DNA from: Lysobacter sp. K5869
GTDB lineage: Bacteria > Pseudomonadota > Gammaproteobacteria > Xanthomonadales > Xanthomonadaceae
DNA: 64,000 nt
Assembly (NCBI RefSeq): GCF_018847975.1
Contig: NZ_CP072597.1
Span: forward strand, 682,001-746,000
Reading direction: 5' to 3'
Shown: one piece after another, positions 28,764 to 38,279 of the stretch
How the letters are laid out: the number at the start of each line of letters is the position of its first letter
Position numbering within the stretch: position 1 is the first letter of the stretch
Notes under the pieces: generated by a model
Seen by the model: the letters and a program-made list of their open reading frames with translations, nothing else
Told to the model about the DNA's origin: nothing
Database searches by the model: none
Position numbers and translations under genes: made by a program

Positions 28764-31700
28764 TTATTTTTCCTTGCGCCAATTCACCGACGCGCGATTC
28801 TCCAAGGTGCTCGATTCGATCTCGATATCGAAGCCCTTGCGCAGCAGGTACTTCAAGGTCAGCACCTGCCCGGTGCCGAGCAGCGACACGCCGTAGCCGA
28901 CGTACAAGCGCGGCGACAGATACTTGCCCACGCCCAGCACCGAGCCGCCCAGCGCGCGGCTTTCGCTGACGCCTGCGTCGTCGAGGCCGATCTTGGCGCC
29001 GAGCTGCGAGGCCAGCAGGCCGCCGCCGGCCGACAGCGCGGCGCTGGCGGCGTTGAGCTGCTTGTTCTCGTCGCCGGTCACCGACGACAGCGGGCGGCCG
29101 AGAGTGAGGTACGCCAGCGCTTCGGACTGCGAGCTGGCCGGATCGGACCACACCGCGACCTGCGGCGCGCTCACCCGGCCGCTGATGTCGACGCCGGCCT
29201 TGACCGCGCCGACTTCGCGCTCGGCGCGCACGTCGAGGATCGGATCGGACACCGGGCCGTTGTTCCAGGCCAAGTTGCCGCGGGTGATCTGCAGCTTCTG
29301 TCCGTACGCGGTGTAGCGCCCTTCGATGGTCAGCGCGCCGCTCGCGGTCATCTCGCGGCCCGGCCGCGAACGCACGCGCATCTGCCCGCCGAGCTTGCCT
29401 TCCAGGCCGAAGCCGTTGAGCTTGACGTCGTCGCCGACGGCCAAGGTCAGGTCCAGTTCGAGCGGCGAGGAGCCGGTGTCCGCCGGATCGACCGGATCGA
29501 GCACGACCACGTCCTCGGATACCGACACGCCCTGGTCCAAGCGCTCCAGATCCACGCGGGCCGAGGGAATGGTGACCTTGCCGGTGACGTTGAGCGGCTG
29601 CTTGGCCGCGTAGCGCACGGTCAGTTCGGGATTGGCGACCGCGCGCAGATCGCGGGTGTCGGACGCGAGCACATTGGTGCCGCGCAGGTTCAGCACCAGC
29701 GGCGTGTCGTCGCCCTGCCAACCCAGCGAACCGTCGACGTTGAGCGTGCCTTCGCCCGAGCGCACGCTGCCGGCGATGCGCGCGCTGCCGTCGGGCAGCG
29801 CGTCCAGGCGCACGTCGCCCTGCTGCAGCACGATGCCGAGCGACGGCACTTCGGTGGTGAATTCCGACAAGCGCGCCTGCCCGCTCAACAGCGGCTTGCT
29901 GCGCGTGCCGGCCAGGCCGATGCGGCCTTCCAGCTTGCCCTTGGGCTCGACGATGTCGGGCGAGAACAGCTCGAACCAAGTCAGCTCGTCGGTGTCCACC
30001 GCGATGTTGCCCGACAGCGGCGCGTAGGCGTCCCAACCGGTGTTGAGCGTGGCCTCGATGCGGCCGTCGTCGTTGAAGCCGGACTTGAGTTCGGCGCTGA
30101 GCTTTTGCGTGTCGAAGCTGGCCTTGAGCGAGAGCGCGTTGTAGCGCACCAACTCGCGCCGCGCGCGTTCGCTGAACTTCAAACCACCGCCGGCGGAACT
30201 GACGTCGAAGCTGCCGCGCCAACCGTTGCCGGCCGGGCGCAGTTCGCCGTCCACCGCGATCTCGCCGCGCAGCACCCACGGCCGTTTGTCGCTGCGTTCG
30301 GGTAGGTACGGCTGTGCCAGCAGCAAGGGCAGGCCGTGGCCCTTGAGTTCGACGCCGCGGCGCGGCCAATCGGCGCTCGCGCACAGCGAACCGCCGCTGC
30401 TGGAGGCCAGACACGCATCGTTGAAGCCGCCGCTGCGGCCGTCCCAGCGGAACGCGGTCGCCTGCTGCAAGCGCCAGCTCGCGCCCTTGCTCGGCGCCAG
30501 TTGCAGCGAGGCCAGCGCGCCCGACCAGACGTCGCCGCGCTTGTCGGCGTGGCCGGACAGATCCAGGTTCGCCACCTCGCTGCGCGCCTGCGCCTGCAGT
30601 TGCAGCGCTTCCACCGCGCCCTGCGCGTCCAGGCTCAGCGACGACAGCGCGATGCCGGCGTTGAGATCGCTGGCGCGCACCGCCAGTTGCCCGCCGCGGC
30701 CGCGCCACGGCAGCTTGCCCTTGGCGCTGAAGCTGGCGGCTTGGTAATCGCCGTACTTGATGCCGCTGCCGGTGAGATCGGCATCGACGTTCGGCGCATC
30801 GGCCGCGCCGGTGAGCTTGAGCGTGCCGTTGAGGCTGCCGGCCGCGCTGGGCAGCAGATCGTTCAACAGCAGCGGCGCGAACTTGGCGTCGACGTCGATG
30901 GCCTGCGCGTACTTGCCCTTGGCTTCGAGCTTGCTGCCGCCCAGGCTCAGCGCGACCTCGCCTTCGTACGCATCGCCGCTCTTGCCGGTGGCCGCGCCGC
31001 GCAGGACGAAGCGGCCGCGGCCGCCGAGCGGGCGATCGCGCAAGCGGCCGCCGAGCTGTTCGGCGCTGGCCTGGATCTCCAGGCCGCCGTCGTCGCGGGT
31101 GGTGCCGGTGCTGGCGAGCTTGCCGTCGATCGCGCCCTTGAACTCCGGCGCGAAATAGCCGGGATCGAAGCCCGACAGCGCGGCCTTCGCGTCCCAACTC
31201 AGCTTCGGCGCCCAAGCGACGTCGCCGCTGGCGTCGAGCAAGCCGGTCGGCATCTTGGCCTTGAGCGATTTCAGCGTCATGCGCCGATCGTCGCCGCGGC
31301 CGTCGAATTCCACCGTCGCCGCCTGCTTGTCGCGCACCAGCTTGGCGGTGCCGATCGCCGCCCACTGCTTGACCGTGCCGGCGAAGCCGAGGTCCGCGGT
31401 GTCCAGCGTCACCGCCGGCGTGGCCGGCGTCTGCGGCGCTTGCGCGGGCTTGGCGACCGACTTGAGCGTGGTCGGCGGCGCCTTGCCGCCCCAGGTCAGG
31501 CCGCGCGCGTTGACCGAGAATTTGAACTGGCCGTTGTCGGCGTCGGTGAAATCGGCGTGGCCGCGCAGCGTCGCGGTGCCGTCGAACAAGCGCAGCGCCA
31601 GCGGCTGCACGTCGAGCACTTGTTCCTTCAGCGACAGCTTCGACGGCAGCACCGTCACCGCCATGTCGCCCTGACGGAATTCGCCTTCCAGCGCGGCGAC

Positions 31701-32660
31701 GCCGCCGGTGCCTTGCGCGTCGAAACGCAGCGCCATCGGCGTGTCGCTGGGCTTGGCGTCGGGCGACGTCAGCAGGCCGATGTCGAGCGCGTCGGCGTTC
31801 GCGTGCAGGCGCCAGTCCGGCGCCTCTTCCTTGCCGCGCAGGGTCAAGGTCATGCGCACCGGCCCCGGCGCGGCGCCGGCCAGCGCGACGTCCATGCGCG
31901 ACAGGTCGCCGCGCGCGACCAGCCCCAAGCGCGGCGGCGTGCGGCCCGGCGCGCTCGGCAGCACCGCGGTGACGGTGAGGTCGGATTTGAAATCGCGGCT
32001 GGGCTGGTAATCGCCGTGCGCGGTGAAGCGGCCGCGGTCGGTGTCGGCGACGAGCTTCTCCACGTGCAGCTTGCCCGACTGCGCGTCGAGCCCGGCGCGC
32101 AGTTGGCGGATGTCGATCAGATGCTCGCCGGCCTGGGCGATCTTGAAGCCGTCGATGCGCACGTCGTCGGCCTGCAGCGCCAGCGGCGGCTCGATCTGCG
32201 GCAGCACGTCGGGCCAACGCGGCAGCTCGAAGGGTTCGTCGCTTTTTTCGATATCGAGCGTTGCGCCTTCGACCTGGATCGCGTCGAGCCGCAGCTTGCG
32301 GCCCAGCAACGGGCGCAGCGCCGGATCGAGGTAGATGCGCTCGGCGGTGAACACGGTTTTCTTGTAAGCGAAGCGCACGCCGCGCAAGGTCAGCGGGCCC
32401 GACAGCGGGCCTTCGGCGGCCTTCCAGGTAAAGCTCGAGTCGGCCGGCAGGCGCGAGACGATCTGGTTCAACAGCACGTCGCGGCCGGCGATGGTGGCGA
32501 TCAGCCAATACACCGCGAACGCGATCAGCAAGGTCAGCGCGGCGGCGATCAGGCTGCTGCGCCAAGCCCAGCGCTTGGCCGCGGCGCGGCGACGGCGGCG
32601 GCGTTCGAGCAGCAACTCCTGCGCGGTGGGGGTCGGCGGCGGCGGGGGCGTGTCGCTCAT
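28764..32660 (-). CDS. tamB: Translocation and assembly module subunit TamB
   Basis: 1298 residues, typical for TamB. A basic, Pro-rich cytoplasmic start is followed by one inner-membrane anchor at about 31-52 (SLIAAALTLLIAFAVYWLIA). The long beta-helical periplasmic body consists of repeating amphipathic strands such as DGTATLRGHADFTD. The C-terminal DUF490 domain lies at about 1000-1298, with PSARVDLERLDQG, LTRGNLAWNNGPVSDPILD-like strands and a final WRKEK. TamB works with TamA in outer-membrane protein assembly and probably in bulk phospholipid transport. The start is 27 bp from the tamA stop, so they form an operon. Confidence 0.95.
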   Translation of the reverse strand: MSDTPPPPPTPTAQELLLERRRRRRAAAKRWAWRSSLIAAALTLLIAFAVYWLIATIAGRDVLLNQIVSRLPADSSFTWKAAEGPLSGPLTLRGVRFAYKKTVFTAERIYLDPALRPLLGRKLRLDAIQVEGATLDIEKSDEPFELPRWPDVLPQIEPPLALQADDVRIDGFKIAQAGEHLIDIRQLRAGLDAQSGKLHVEKLVADTDRGRFTAHGDYQPSRDFKSDLTVTAVLPSAPGRTPPRLGLVARGDLSRMDVALAGAAPGPVRMTLTLRGKEEAPDWRLHANADALDIGLLTSPDAKPSDTPMALRFDAQGTGGVAALEGEFRQGDMAVTVLPSKLSLKEQVLDVQPLALRLFDGTATLRGHADFTDADNGQFKFSVNARGLTWGGKAPPTTLKSVAKPAQAPQTPATPAVTLDTADLGFAGTVKQWAAIGTAKLVRDKQAATVEFDGRGDDRRMTLKSLKAKMPTGLLDASGDVAWAPKLSWDAKAALSGFDPGYFAPEFKGAIDGKLASTGTTRDDGGLEIQASAEQLGGRLRDRPLGGRGRFVLRGAATGKSGDAYEGEVALSLGGSKLEAKGKYAQAIDVDAKFAPLLLNDLLPSAAGSLNGTLKLTGAADAPNVDADLTGSGIKYGDYQAASFSAKGKLPWRGRGGQLAVRASDLNAGIALSSLSLDAQGAVEALQLQAQARSEVANLDLSGHADKRGDVWSGALASLQLAPSKGASWRLQQATAFRWDGRSGGFNDACLASSSGGSLCASADWPRRGVELKGHGLPLLLAQPYLPERSDKRPWVLRGEIAVDGELRPAGNGWRGSFDVSSAGGGLKFSERARRELVRYNALSLKASFDTQKLSAELKSGFNDDGRIEATLNTGWDAYAPLSGNIAVDTDELTWFELFSPDIVEPKGKLEGRIGLAGTRSKPLLSGQARLSEFTTEVPSLGIVLQQGDVRLDALPDGSARIAGSVRSGEGTLNVDGSLGWQGDDTPLVLNLRGTNVLASDTRDLRAVANPELTVRYAAKQPLNVTGKVTIPSARVDLERLDQGVSVSEDVVVLDPVDPADTGSSPLELDLTLAVGDDVKLNGFGLEGKLGGQMRVRSRPGREMTASGALTIEGRYTAYGQKLQITRGNLAWNNGPVSDPILDVRAEREVGAVKAGVDISGRVSAPQVAVWSDPASSQSEALAYLTLGRPLSSVTGDENKQLNAASAALSAGGGLLASQLGAKIGLDDAGVSESRALGGSVLGVGKYLSPRLYVGYGVSLLGTGQVLTLKYLLRKGFDIEIESSTLENRASVNWRKEK

Positions 32661-32687
32661 GTGCTGCGGGATCGTCCTGGGCGCGCC

Positions 32688-34589
32688 TTACAGGTCGGCG
32701 CCGATGTTGAGGTACAGCTGGAAACCGGAATCCGGATCGTCGAGGCCGCGCGCGATGTCGATGCGCAGCGGACCCACCGGCGAGCGCCAGCGCACGCCGA
32801 AGCCGACGCCGGTGCGCATCTTGAAATCGCTTTGATCGTCGAACGCGCTGCCGCTGTCGACGAACACCGCGCCGCCCCAGCTTTCGTTGAAGTACTGCTC
32901 GTACTCCAGGCTGCTGGTGACCACGTTCTTGGCGCCGAGCGCGTAGGCCTTGCGGCCGTCGCCCGCCGGAATGCGCGGGCCGACCTCGCGCCACTCGTAG
33001 CCGCGGATGCTGCGGTCGCCGCCGGCGTAGAAGCGCAGCGACGGCGGCATCGCGGTCAGCGAGCTGGTGAAGGTGTGGCCGATCTCGCCGCGCGCGATCA
33101 AGCGGCTGCGTTCGCCCAGGCCCTTGAACCAGCGGCCGGTGACGTGGGCCTGGAGGAAGTTCGCGTCCGAGCCGACGCTTTTGAGGCCGCCGCGGATCAT
33201 GCCGGTGGCGCTGATGCCGCTGCGCGGATACAGCTTGTCGTCGACGTCGACGTATTCGGCGCGCAGCGAGGGATACAGAAAAGTCGCGGTGCGGTAGGCC
33301 TCGCGCGCGTCCACGCCGCCGTCGAGTTCGTCGTAGTACGCCCAGCGTTCGCTCAGGCCGTGCAGCGAGGCGGTCGCGGTCCAATGCTGATCGATCTTGC
33401 CGCTGCGGCTGGCGACCAGTTCGATCCGGCGCGAATCGATGTAGTCGGTCTGCTCGTCGCTGCCCTGCAGGCTGAAGGTGTACCAGCCGTCGAGCCAGGC
33501 GAAGGCGGGAATGCGGTACTGCAAGGTCGCGGTCTTGCGCCGCTGGGCGAAGTCGATCTGCGCCAGCGCCTTATGCCCGCGATCGTTGACGTAGCGCCGC
33601 TCCACGCCCAGGCGCACGCCGGCGCCGCTGTCGGTGCCGTAGCTGACGCCGGCGGTGTAGATGCTGCGCTTGGCCGGAGTCAGGGTCACCTTGACCGGCA
33701 CCTGCCCGTCGGTCGCCTGATCCGGCAGCGGCTCGATGTCGATGCTGGAGAAGTAATCCAGCCGCGCCAGCGATTCGCGGAAGCGGTCGAGCTTGCCTTG
33801 GTGGTAGTAGCTGCCTTGTTCCCAATACACCAGCTTCTGCAGCAGGCTGTCGCGGATGATCCGCTTGGGCGTTTGCTCGAAGCCGATCGCGCCCATGTCG
33901 TAGCGCTGGCCGCTGGTCCAGACCAAGTCGATGTCGGCCGCGTGTTCCGCGCGCGTCACCTCCACCCGCCGCGAAGAAAAATCGGCGTCGAAGTAACCTC
34001 GTTCCGCGAGCCGCCGGCTGATCTTGGTCTTGCTCGCCTCGTACGCCGCGTGCTCGAACACCTGATCCGGCCCCGGCCGGAACGCGGCCAGATCCTGCTT
34101 GAGGTAACGGTCGTCGCTGCCGGCGCCGACCACGGCGATGTCCGAGCGCCGGACCTTGACCGGCTCGCCCTTGTCGACGCTGATGGTCACCGAGATCGGC
34201 GGCGAGTTCGCGCGCGAGGCGCTGGCCGGGGCCGCGTCCGGAGCGGCCGCGGCGTCGCGCTCGCCCGGCGCGTTGGGGTCGTCGCCGGCCGCCGGGGCGG
34301 CCACGCGGTCGCCGCGCGAGTCGACGATCTTGATGGTCGGGGAGTAGTAGCCGAACGGCTCCAGCGCCTCGCGGGTCTCGTTCTCGGCCTCGCGCAGCAG
34401 GTAGCCCAGGCGGCGCCCGGAGACCTCCTTGCCGATGCTGTCCACCAGCGACAACGACACCCGTACGTTCTGGGTCATCGCCTCGTCCAGGCCGTGGATT
34501 TCGACTTTGTCGACTTTGGCCGCCTGAGCCGCGCCGGCGGCCCCGAGGCTCAAGGCGCCGGCGAGAAAGAGACGGGGAATCAATGGCAT
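32688..34589 (-). CDS. tamA: Translocation and assembly module subunit TamA
   Basis: 633 residues. A signal peptide (LFLAGALSLGAAGAAQAA, cut near 24) precedes three POTRA domains covering about 25-300, as in the VEIHGLDEAMTQNVRVSL start. The second half is a BamA/Omp85-type barrel. The barrel shows the conserved GGDRSIRGYEWREVGPR motif (lid-lock region) near 535, and ends with FQLYLNIGADL. An Ala/Ser/Pro linker enlarges the first POTRA region (about 110-135). It pairs with tamB downstream. Confidence 0.95.
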   Translation of the reverse strand: MPLIPRLFLAGALSLGAAGAAQAAKVDKVEIHGLDEAMTQNVRVSLSLVDSIGKEVSGRRLGYLLREAENETREALEPFGYYSPTIKIVDSRGDRVAAPAAGDDPNAPGERDAAAAPDAAPASASRANSPPISVTISVDKGEPVKVRRSDIAVVGAGSDDRYLKQDLAAFRPGPDQVFEHAAYEASKTKISRRLAERGYFDADFSSRRVEVTRAEHAADIDLVWTSGQRYDMGAIGFEQTPKRIIRDSLLQKLVYWEQGSYYHQGKLDRFRESLARLDYFSSIDIEPLPDQATDGQVPVKVTLTPAKRSIYTAGVSYGTDSGAGVRLGVERRYVNDRGHKALAQIDFAQRRKTATLQYRIPAFAWLDGWYTFSLQGSDEQTDYIDSRRIELVASRSGKIDQHWTATASLHGLSERWAYYDELDGGVDAREAYRTATFLYPSLRAEYVDVDDKLYPRSGISATGMIRGGLKSVGSDANFLQAHVTGRWFKGLGERSRLIARGEIGHTFTSSLTAMPPSLRFYAGGDRSIRGYEWREVGPRIPAGDGRKAYALGAKNVVTSSLEYEQYFNESWGGAVFVDSGSAFDDQSDFKMRTGVGFGVRWRSPVGPLRIDIARGLDDPDSGFQLYLNIGADL

Positions 34590-35184
34590 AGCGCGCAGAA
34601 TAACCGGTAACGGCGGGTATGGCTTACGAAAATTCGGGGGCCGCGTTCAGATTAGCGGCGACCGGGTCTACGCCGCGCAAGGACGATGGAAGGCGCTGCG
34701 GATCCACCTGCGCTTCGCACCGCGAGCCCCTCCGTCCCGCTGCTGGCCCAATCCCCAAGACTCGCCGAACGCCGGATCCGCCTCGCGGGTCCGCTCGGCC
34801 GGCGTCTCGGACGCCCCTTTTCGGCGTCCGCTGCGGCGCAATTATCCGGCCCCCGCCACTTTGCCGAGTCTGTCGGCATGCTCGGCGCCATCCCGCCTCC
34901 GCTTATGGAGACTGCGGTGGCAGCACCAAAAATCAATGAGATACGCAACACAGAACGCTGTAACGGCCTGTATCCATTAGCAAATTTGGTTGACAGTTTT
35001 CAGGTTAATTGCACTCAGCGTTAAGAAGACGTAATTTCGGTGTCAGGGGAAACTGATCGATCGTGCAGGGGGCTGCGGATCGGTCACTCGGGGTCTCTCC
35101 TAAATAACGATCACCCACCCTCTTCCAGCAAGGAAGTTTTTAGGTAGGGAAGCAATGTCACTGCACATTCCAGGAGTCCACTTC
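34590..35184. other. Intergenic region, AT-richer leader of the TonB receptor
   Basis: 595 bp without a convincing gene. The stretch 34915-35160 is clearly AT-richer than its surroundings. A TTGACA hexamer occurs at 34990-34995 but lacks a matching -10. A long 5' leader is common upstream of TonB receptors in this group. No Fur box, riboswitch or RNA family was recognised. Confidence 0.5.
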
Positions 35185-38109
35185 GTGAACAGAAAGCATC
35201 TCACCATCGCGGTGTGCACCGCGTTGGTCGGCATGGCCGCGCCCGCGTACGCGCAGCAGACCGGTCCGAGCTCGGGCGAAGACATCAAGAAGATCGACCC
35301 GGTCATCACCAAAATCGAAACGGTCACCGTCACCGGTTCGCGCATCTCCAACCCGAACGTGGTCTCCGCACAGCCGGTGAGCGTGCTGACCGCCGAGGAC
35401 ATCAAGGCCACCGGCGCTGTGAACATCGGCGACGTGCTGACCACGATGCCGGCGCTGGCGACCAGCTTCACCATGGGCAACTCCAGCCGCTTCATCGGCA
35501 CCGCTGGCATCGCCATGCAGGATTTGCGCAACCTGGGCACCTCGCGGACCCTGGTGCTGGTCAACGGCCGCCGCATGGTCGGCGCCATGGCCGGCGACAC
35601 CGCAGTGGACACCAACCTGATCCCGGCCGACTGGATCGAGCGCGTGGAAATCATCACCGGCGGCGCGTCGGCGGTGTACGGTGCCGACGCCGTGTCGGGC
35701 GTGGTCAACTTCATCCTCAAGAAGAAGTACGAAGGCGTGAACCTGCACGCCCAGTACGGCAGCAGCCAGCACGGCAGCTTCGGCAAGTCGCTGTTCGCGG
35801 TCACCGCCGGCACCAACTTCGCCGACGACCGCGGCAACATCGCGGCCTCGCTGGAGCACGCGCGCCAGGACGACCTGCAGTTCCGCGATCGCTTCGGCAA
35901 CGAAGACCTGACCACGCTGAACACCCCGGGCGGCAAGTACGCGCGTTCCTACTTCAAGAACGGCGGCTCGTACGAGTTCACCACCGGCGGCGTGTTCTCG
36001 CGCACCGGCAGCTTCAGCAATCCGAACAACCTGTACGTGTTCAATTCGGACGGCAGCTACCGTCCGCTGCGCATCGACGGCCTGCGCGACACCGGCCGCC
36101 GCCGCTGCACCGATTGCGACCACAACGACAGCAACCGCGCCAACCAGCTGCAGCCCAAGTTCGACCGCACCACGCTGAACCTGGCCGGCAGCTTCGACGT
36201 CACCGAGAACCACCGCTTGTACGTGGAAGGTCTGTACAACCAGGCCAATTCCAAGTCGTTCGGCACCGCCGCGTTCAACACCTGGGGCACCTACGGCGGC
36301 CACTTCATTGAGCACGACAACGCCTACGTGTCGCCGGCATTGGATGCGCTGACCGGCGGCGAAGGCTTCGTGGTCTCGCGCGACGACTACGATTCGGGCC
36401 TGCGCGGCGAAGACACCAAGCGCAAGACCCTGCGCCTGGTCCTCGGCGCCGAAGGCGTGCTCGGCAGCAAGGGCGACTGGCAGTACGACGCGTCGGTCAA
36501 CTACGGCCGCACCACCGAGACCCGCGACAACCTCAACAACCGCTACATGGAACGCTTCTACGCGGGCCTGGACGCGGTGAAGGACGCCAACGGCAAGATC
36601 GTCTGCCGCTCGCAGATCGATCCGACCTTCGTCAACGCCAACTTCGAGAATCTCGGCCTGACGCTCACGCCGGAGACCATCGCCAACTGCGTTCCGTTCT
36701 CGATCTTCGGCGACGGCGCGATCAGCAAGGCCGCGCGCGATTGGTTCAACGTCACCACCCGCGCCAAGACCCGCCTGACCCAGTTCGTCGCCGGCGGCTC
36801 GCTGGTGAACAACAACCTGTTCGAACTGCCCGCCGGCCCGATGAGCTTGGCCGCCGGCGTCGAGTACCGCCGCGAGACCAGCGACCAGGTCAACGACGCG
36901 CTGGACAAGCAGGGCCTGACCTTCCTCAACGCGATCCCGGATTCGCGCGGCAGCTACAGCGTCAAGGAACTGTGGATCGAAACCGCGGTGCCGCTGCTGC
37001 ACGACATCCCGCTGATCAAGAACCTGACCCTCGGCGGCGCGGTCCGTTTCTCGGACTACGACACCACCGGCAACACCCGCGCCTGGCGTTACAACCTGGA
37101 CTGGGTGATCAACGACAGCCTGCGTCTGCGCGGTAACGCCTCGTCCGCGGTGCGCACGCCGAACATCGGCGAGCTGTTCGGCGGCCAGAGCCAGAACTTC
37201 GGCTTCATCGACGACCCGTGCGACGCGCAGCAGATCGGCCGCGGCTCCGACCCGGCCGTGCGCGCCGCCAACTGCGCGCTGTTGGGCCTGCCGGCGAACT
37301 TCACCGACCAGGTGACCGGCACCAACGAAGGCCTCTCGGGCAGCAACCCGAACCTCGAACCCGAAACCGGCCGCACCTGGACCTACGGCTTCGTGTTCAC
37401 CCCGACCTTCCTGGAAGGCTTCAGCCTCAACGTCGACTACTGGAAGATCAAGCTGCGCAACGCGATCTCGCTGCTCGACTTCGAGCAGACCGCGCAGCGC
37501 TGCGTCGACACCCCAGGCGGCATCGGCAACATCTACTGCTCCAACGTGAAGCGCCGCGCCGACGGCCAGATCTCGTTCGTGACCGCGATCTATCAGAACA
37601 TCGCGGCCAAGGAAACCGACGGCATCGACATCGGCGCGAGCTACACGCACGATCTGTTCGGCGGCAAGATGTCGTGGCAGCTGGATGCGACCCGCACCCT
37701 GAACTACACCGACTACCCGTTCCAGAACGATCCGGGCGCGAAGGTGGAGTACCTGGGCGCGCTGGGCTATCCGAAGTGGAAGGCCAACCTCGGCGTCACC
37801 TACCACCGCGAAGCCTGGACCGGCACCTGGAACACCCGTTACGTCTCCGGCGTCGCCCGTCAGACCGACTGGGACACCTACAAGAACGATCCGTTCTTCC
37901 TGGCCCCGGCCAAGGCCGGCTCGGGCGTGGTCCACGACGTGCGCGTGAGCTACGACTTCGCCGACACCGGCTGGAACGTCTACGGCGGCATCACCAACCT
38001 GTTCGATTCCGACCCGCCGCTGGCGATGTACGGCAACTCGTTCGGTTCGGGCGTGTACGACACCATCGGTCGCGCTTACTACGTCGGTTTCAACTACAAG
38101 TTCCGTTGA
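35185..38109 (+). CDS. TonB-dependent outer-membrane receptor
   Basis: 974 residues. The signal peptide is NRKHLTIAVCTALVGMAAPAYA, followed by an N-terminal TonB-box-like KIETVTVTGSRI. The plug domain has ADWIERVEIITGGASAVYGADAVSGVVNFIL. The barrel has NIGELFGGQSQNFG, NLEPETGRTWTYGFVF and ends YYVGFNYKFR. I chose GTG 35185 because AGGAG lies 8 nt before it and it starts the signal peptide directly; ATG 35155 (10 residues earlier) is a possible alternative. The substrate is unknown; the receptor is of the large carbohydrate/peptide type abundant in these bacteria, not a clear siderophore receptor. A strong terminator follows. Confidence 0.95.
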   Translation: MNRKHLTIAVCTALVGMAAPAYAQQTGPSSGEDIKKIDPVITKIETVTVTGSRISNPNVVSAQPVSVLTAEDIKATGAVNIGDVLTTMPALATSFTMGNSSRFIGTAGIAMQDLRNLGTSRTLVLVNGRRMVGAMAGDTAVDTNLIPADWIERVEIITGGASAVYGADAVSGVVNFILKKKYEGVNLHAQYGSSQHGSFGKSLFAVTAGTNFADDRGNIAASLEHARQDDLQFRDRFGNEDLTTLNTPGGKYARSYFKNGGSYEFTTGGVFSRTGSFSNPNNLYVFNSDGSYRPLRIDGLRDTGRRRCTDCDHNDSNRANQLQPKFDRTTLNLAGSFDVTENHRLYVEGLYNQANSKSFGTAAFNTWGTYGGHFIEHDNAYVSPALDALTGGEGFVVSRDDYDSGLRGEDTKRKTLRLVLGAEGVLGSKGDWQYDASVNYGRTTETRDNLNNRYMERFYAGLDAVKDANGKIVCRSQIDPTFVNANFENLGLTLTPETIANCVPFSIFGDGAISKAARDWFNVTTRAKTRLTQFVAGGSLVNNNLFELPAGPMSLAAGVEYRRETSDQVNDALDKQGLTFLNAIPDSRGSYSVKELWIETAVPLLHDIPLIKNLTLGGAVRFSDYDTTGNTRAWRYNLDWVINDSLRLRGNASSAVRTPNIGELFGGQSQNFGFIDDPCDAQQIGRGSDPAVRAANCALLGLPANFTDQVTGTNEGLSGSNPNLEPETGRTWTYGFVFTPTFLEGFSLNVDYWKIKLRNAISLLDFEQTAQRCVDTPGGIGNIYCSNVKRRADGQISFVTAIYQNIAAKETDGIDIGASYTHDLFGGKMSWQLDATRTLNYTDYPFQNDPGAKVEYLGALGYPKWKANLGVTYHREAWTGTWNTRYVSGVARQTDWDTYKNDPFFLAPAKAGSGVVHDVRVSYDFADTGWNVYGGITNLFDSDPPLAMYGNSFGSGVYDTIGRAYYVGFNYKFR

Positions 38110-38151
38110 TCCGCGGGTAACGACGAACGTCGTTCGCGTAAAGCAGTGAAG

Positions 38152-38184
38152 AGAGGGCCGGCGCAAGCCGGCCCTCTTTTTTTG
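38152..38184 (+). terminator. Rho-independent terminator of the TonB receptor gene
   Basis: Perfect 11-bp stem AGAGGGCCGGC/GCCGGCCCTCT with a GCAA tetraloop and a T-run. Confidence 0.95.
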
Positions 38185-38228
38185 TTTCGGATGTTCGCGT
38201 TGGAACCGCCGGCCCCGTTTCCCGCGGA

Positions 38229-38259
38229 CAAAAAAAGGCCGGCGAAGGCCGGCCTTTTT
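38229..38259. terminator. Rho-independent terminator (glyS side, bidirectional)
   Basis: AAGGCCGGC/GCCGGCCTT stem around a GAAG loop. A-run on the left (T-run on the minus strand) suits termination of glyS, whose stop is at 38280. The right-hand T-run could also back up the TonB receptor terminator. Confidence 0.9.
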
Positions 38260-38279
38260 CTACGCCGCGAAGACAGCGA

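Noticed and set aside
34990..35017. TTGACA-containing promoter for the TonB receptor gene
   Set aside because: The hexamer is perfect, but no -10-like sequence lies 16-18 bp downstream.
34686..35024. 112-residue plus-strand ORF in the TonB receptor leader
   Set aside because: No ribosome site, no family resemblance, and its sequence changes composition abruptly where the AT-rich leader begins.
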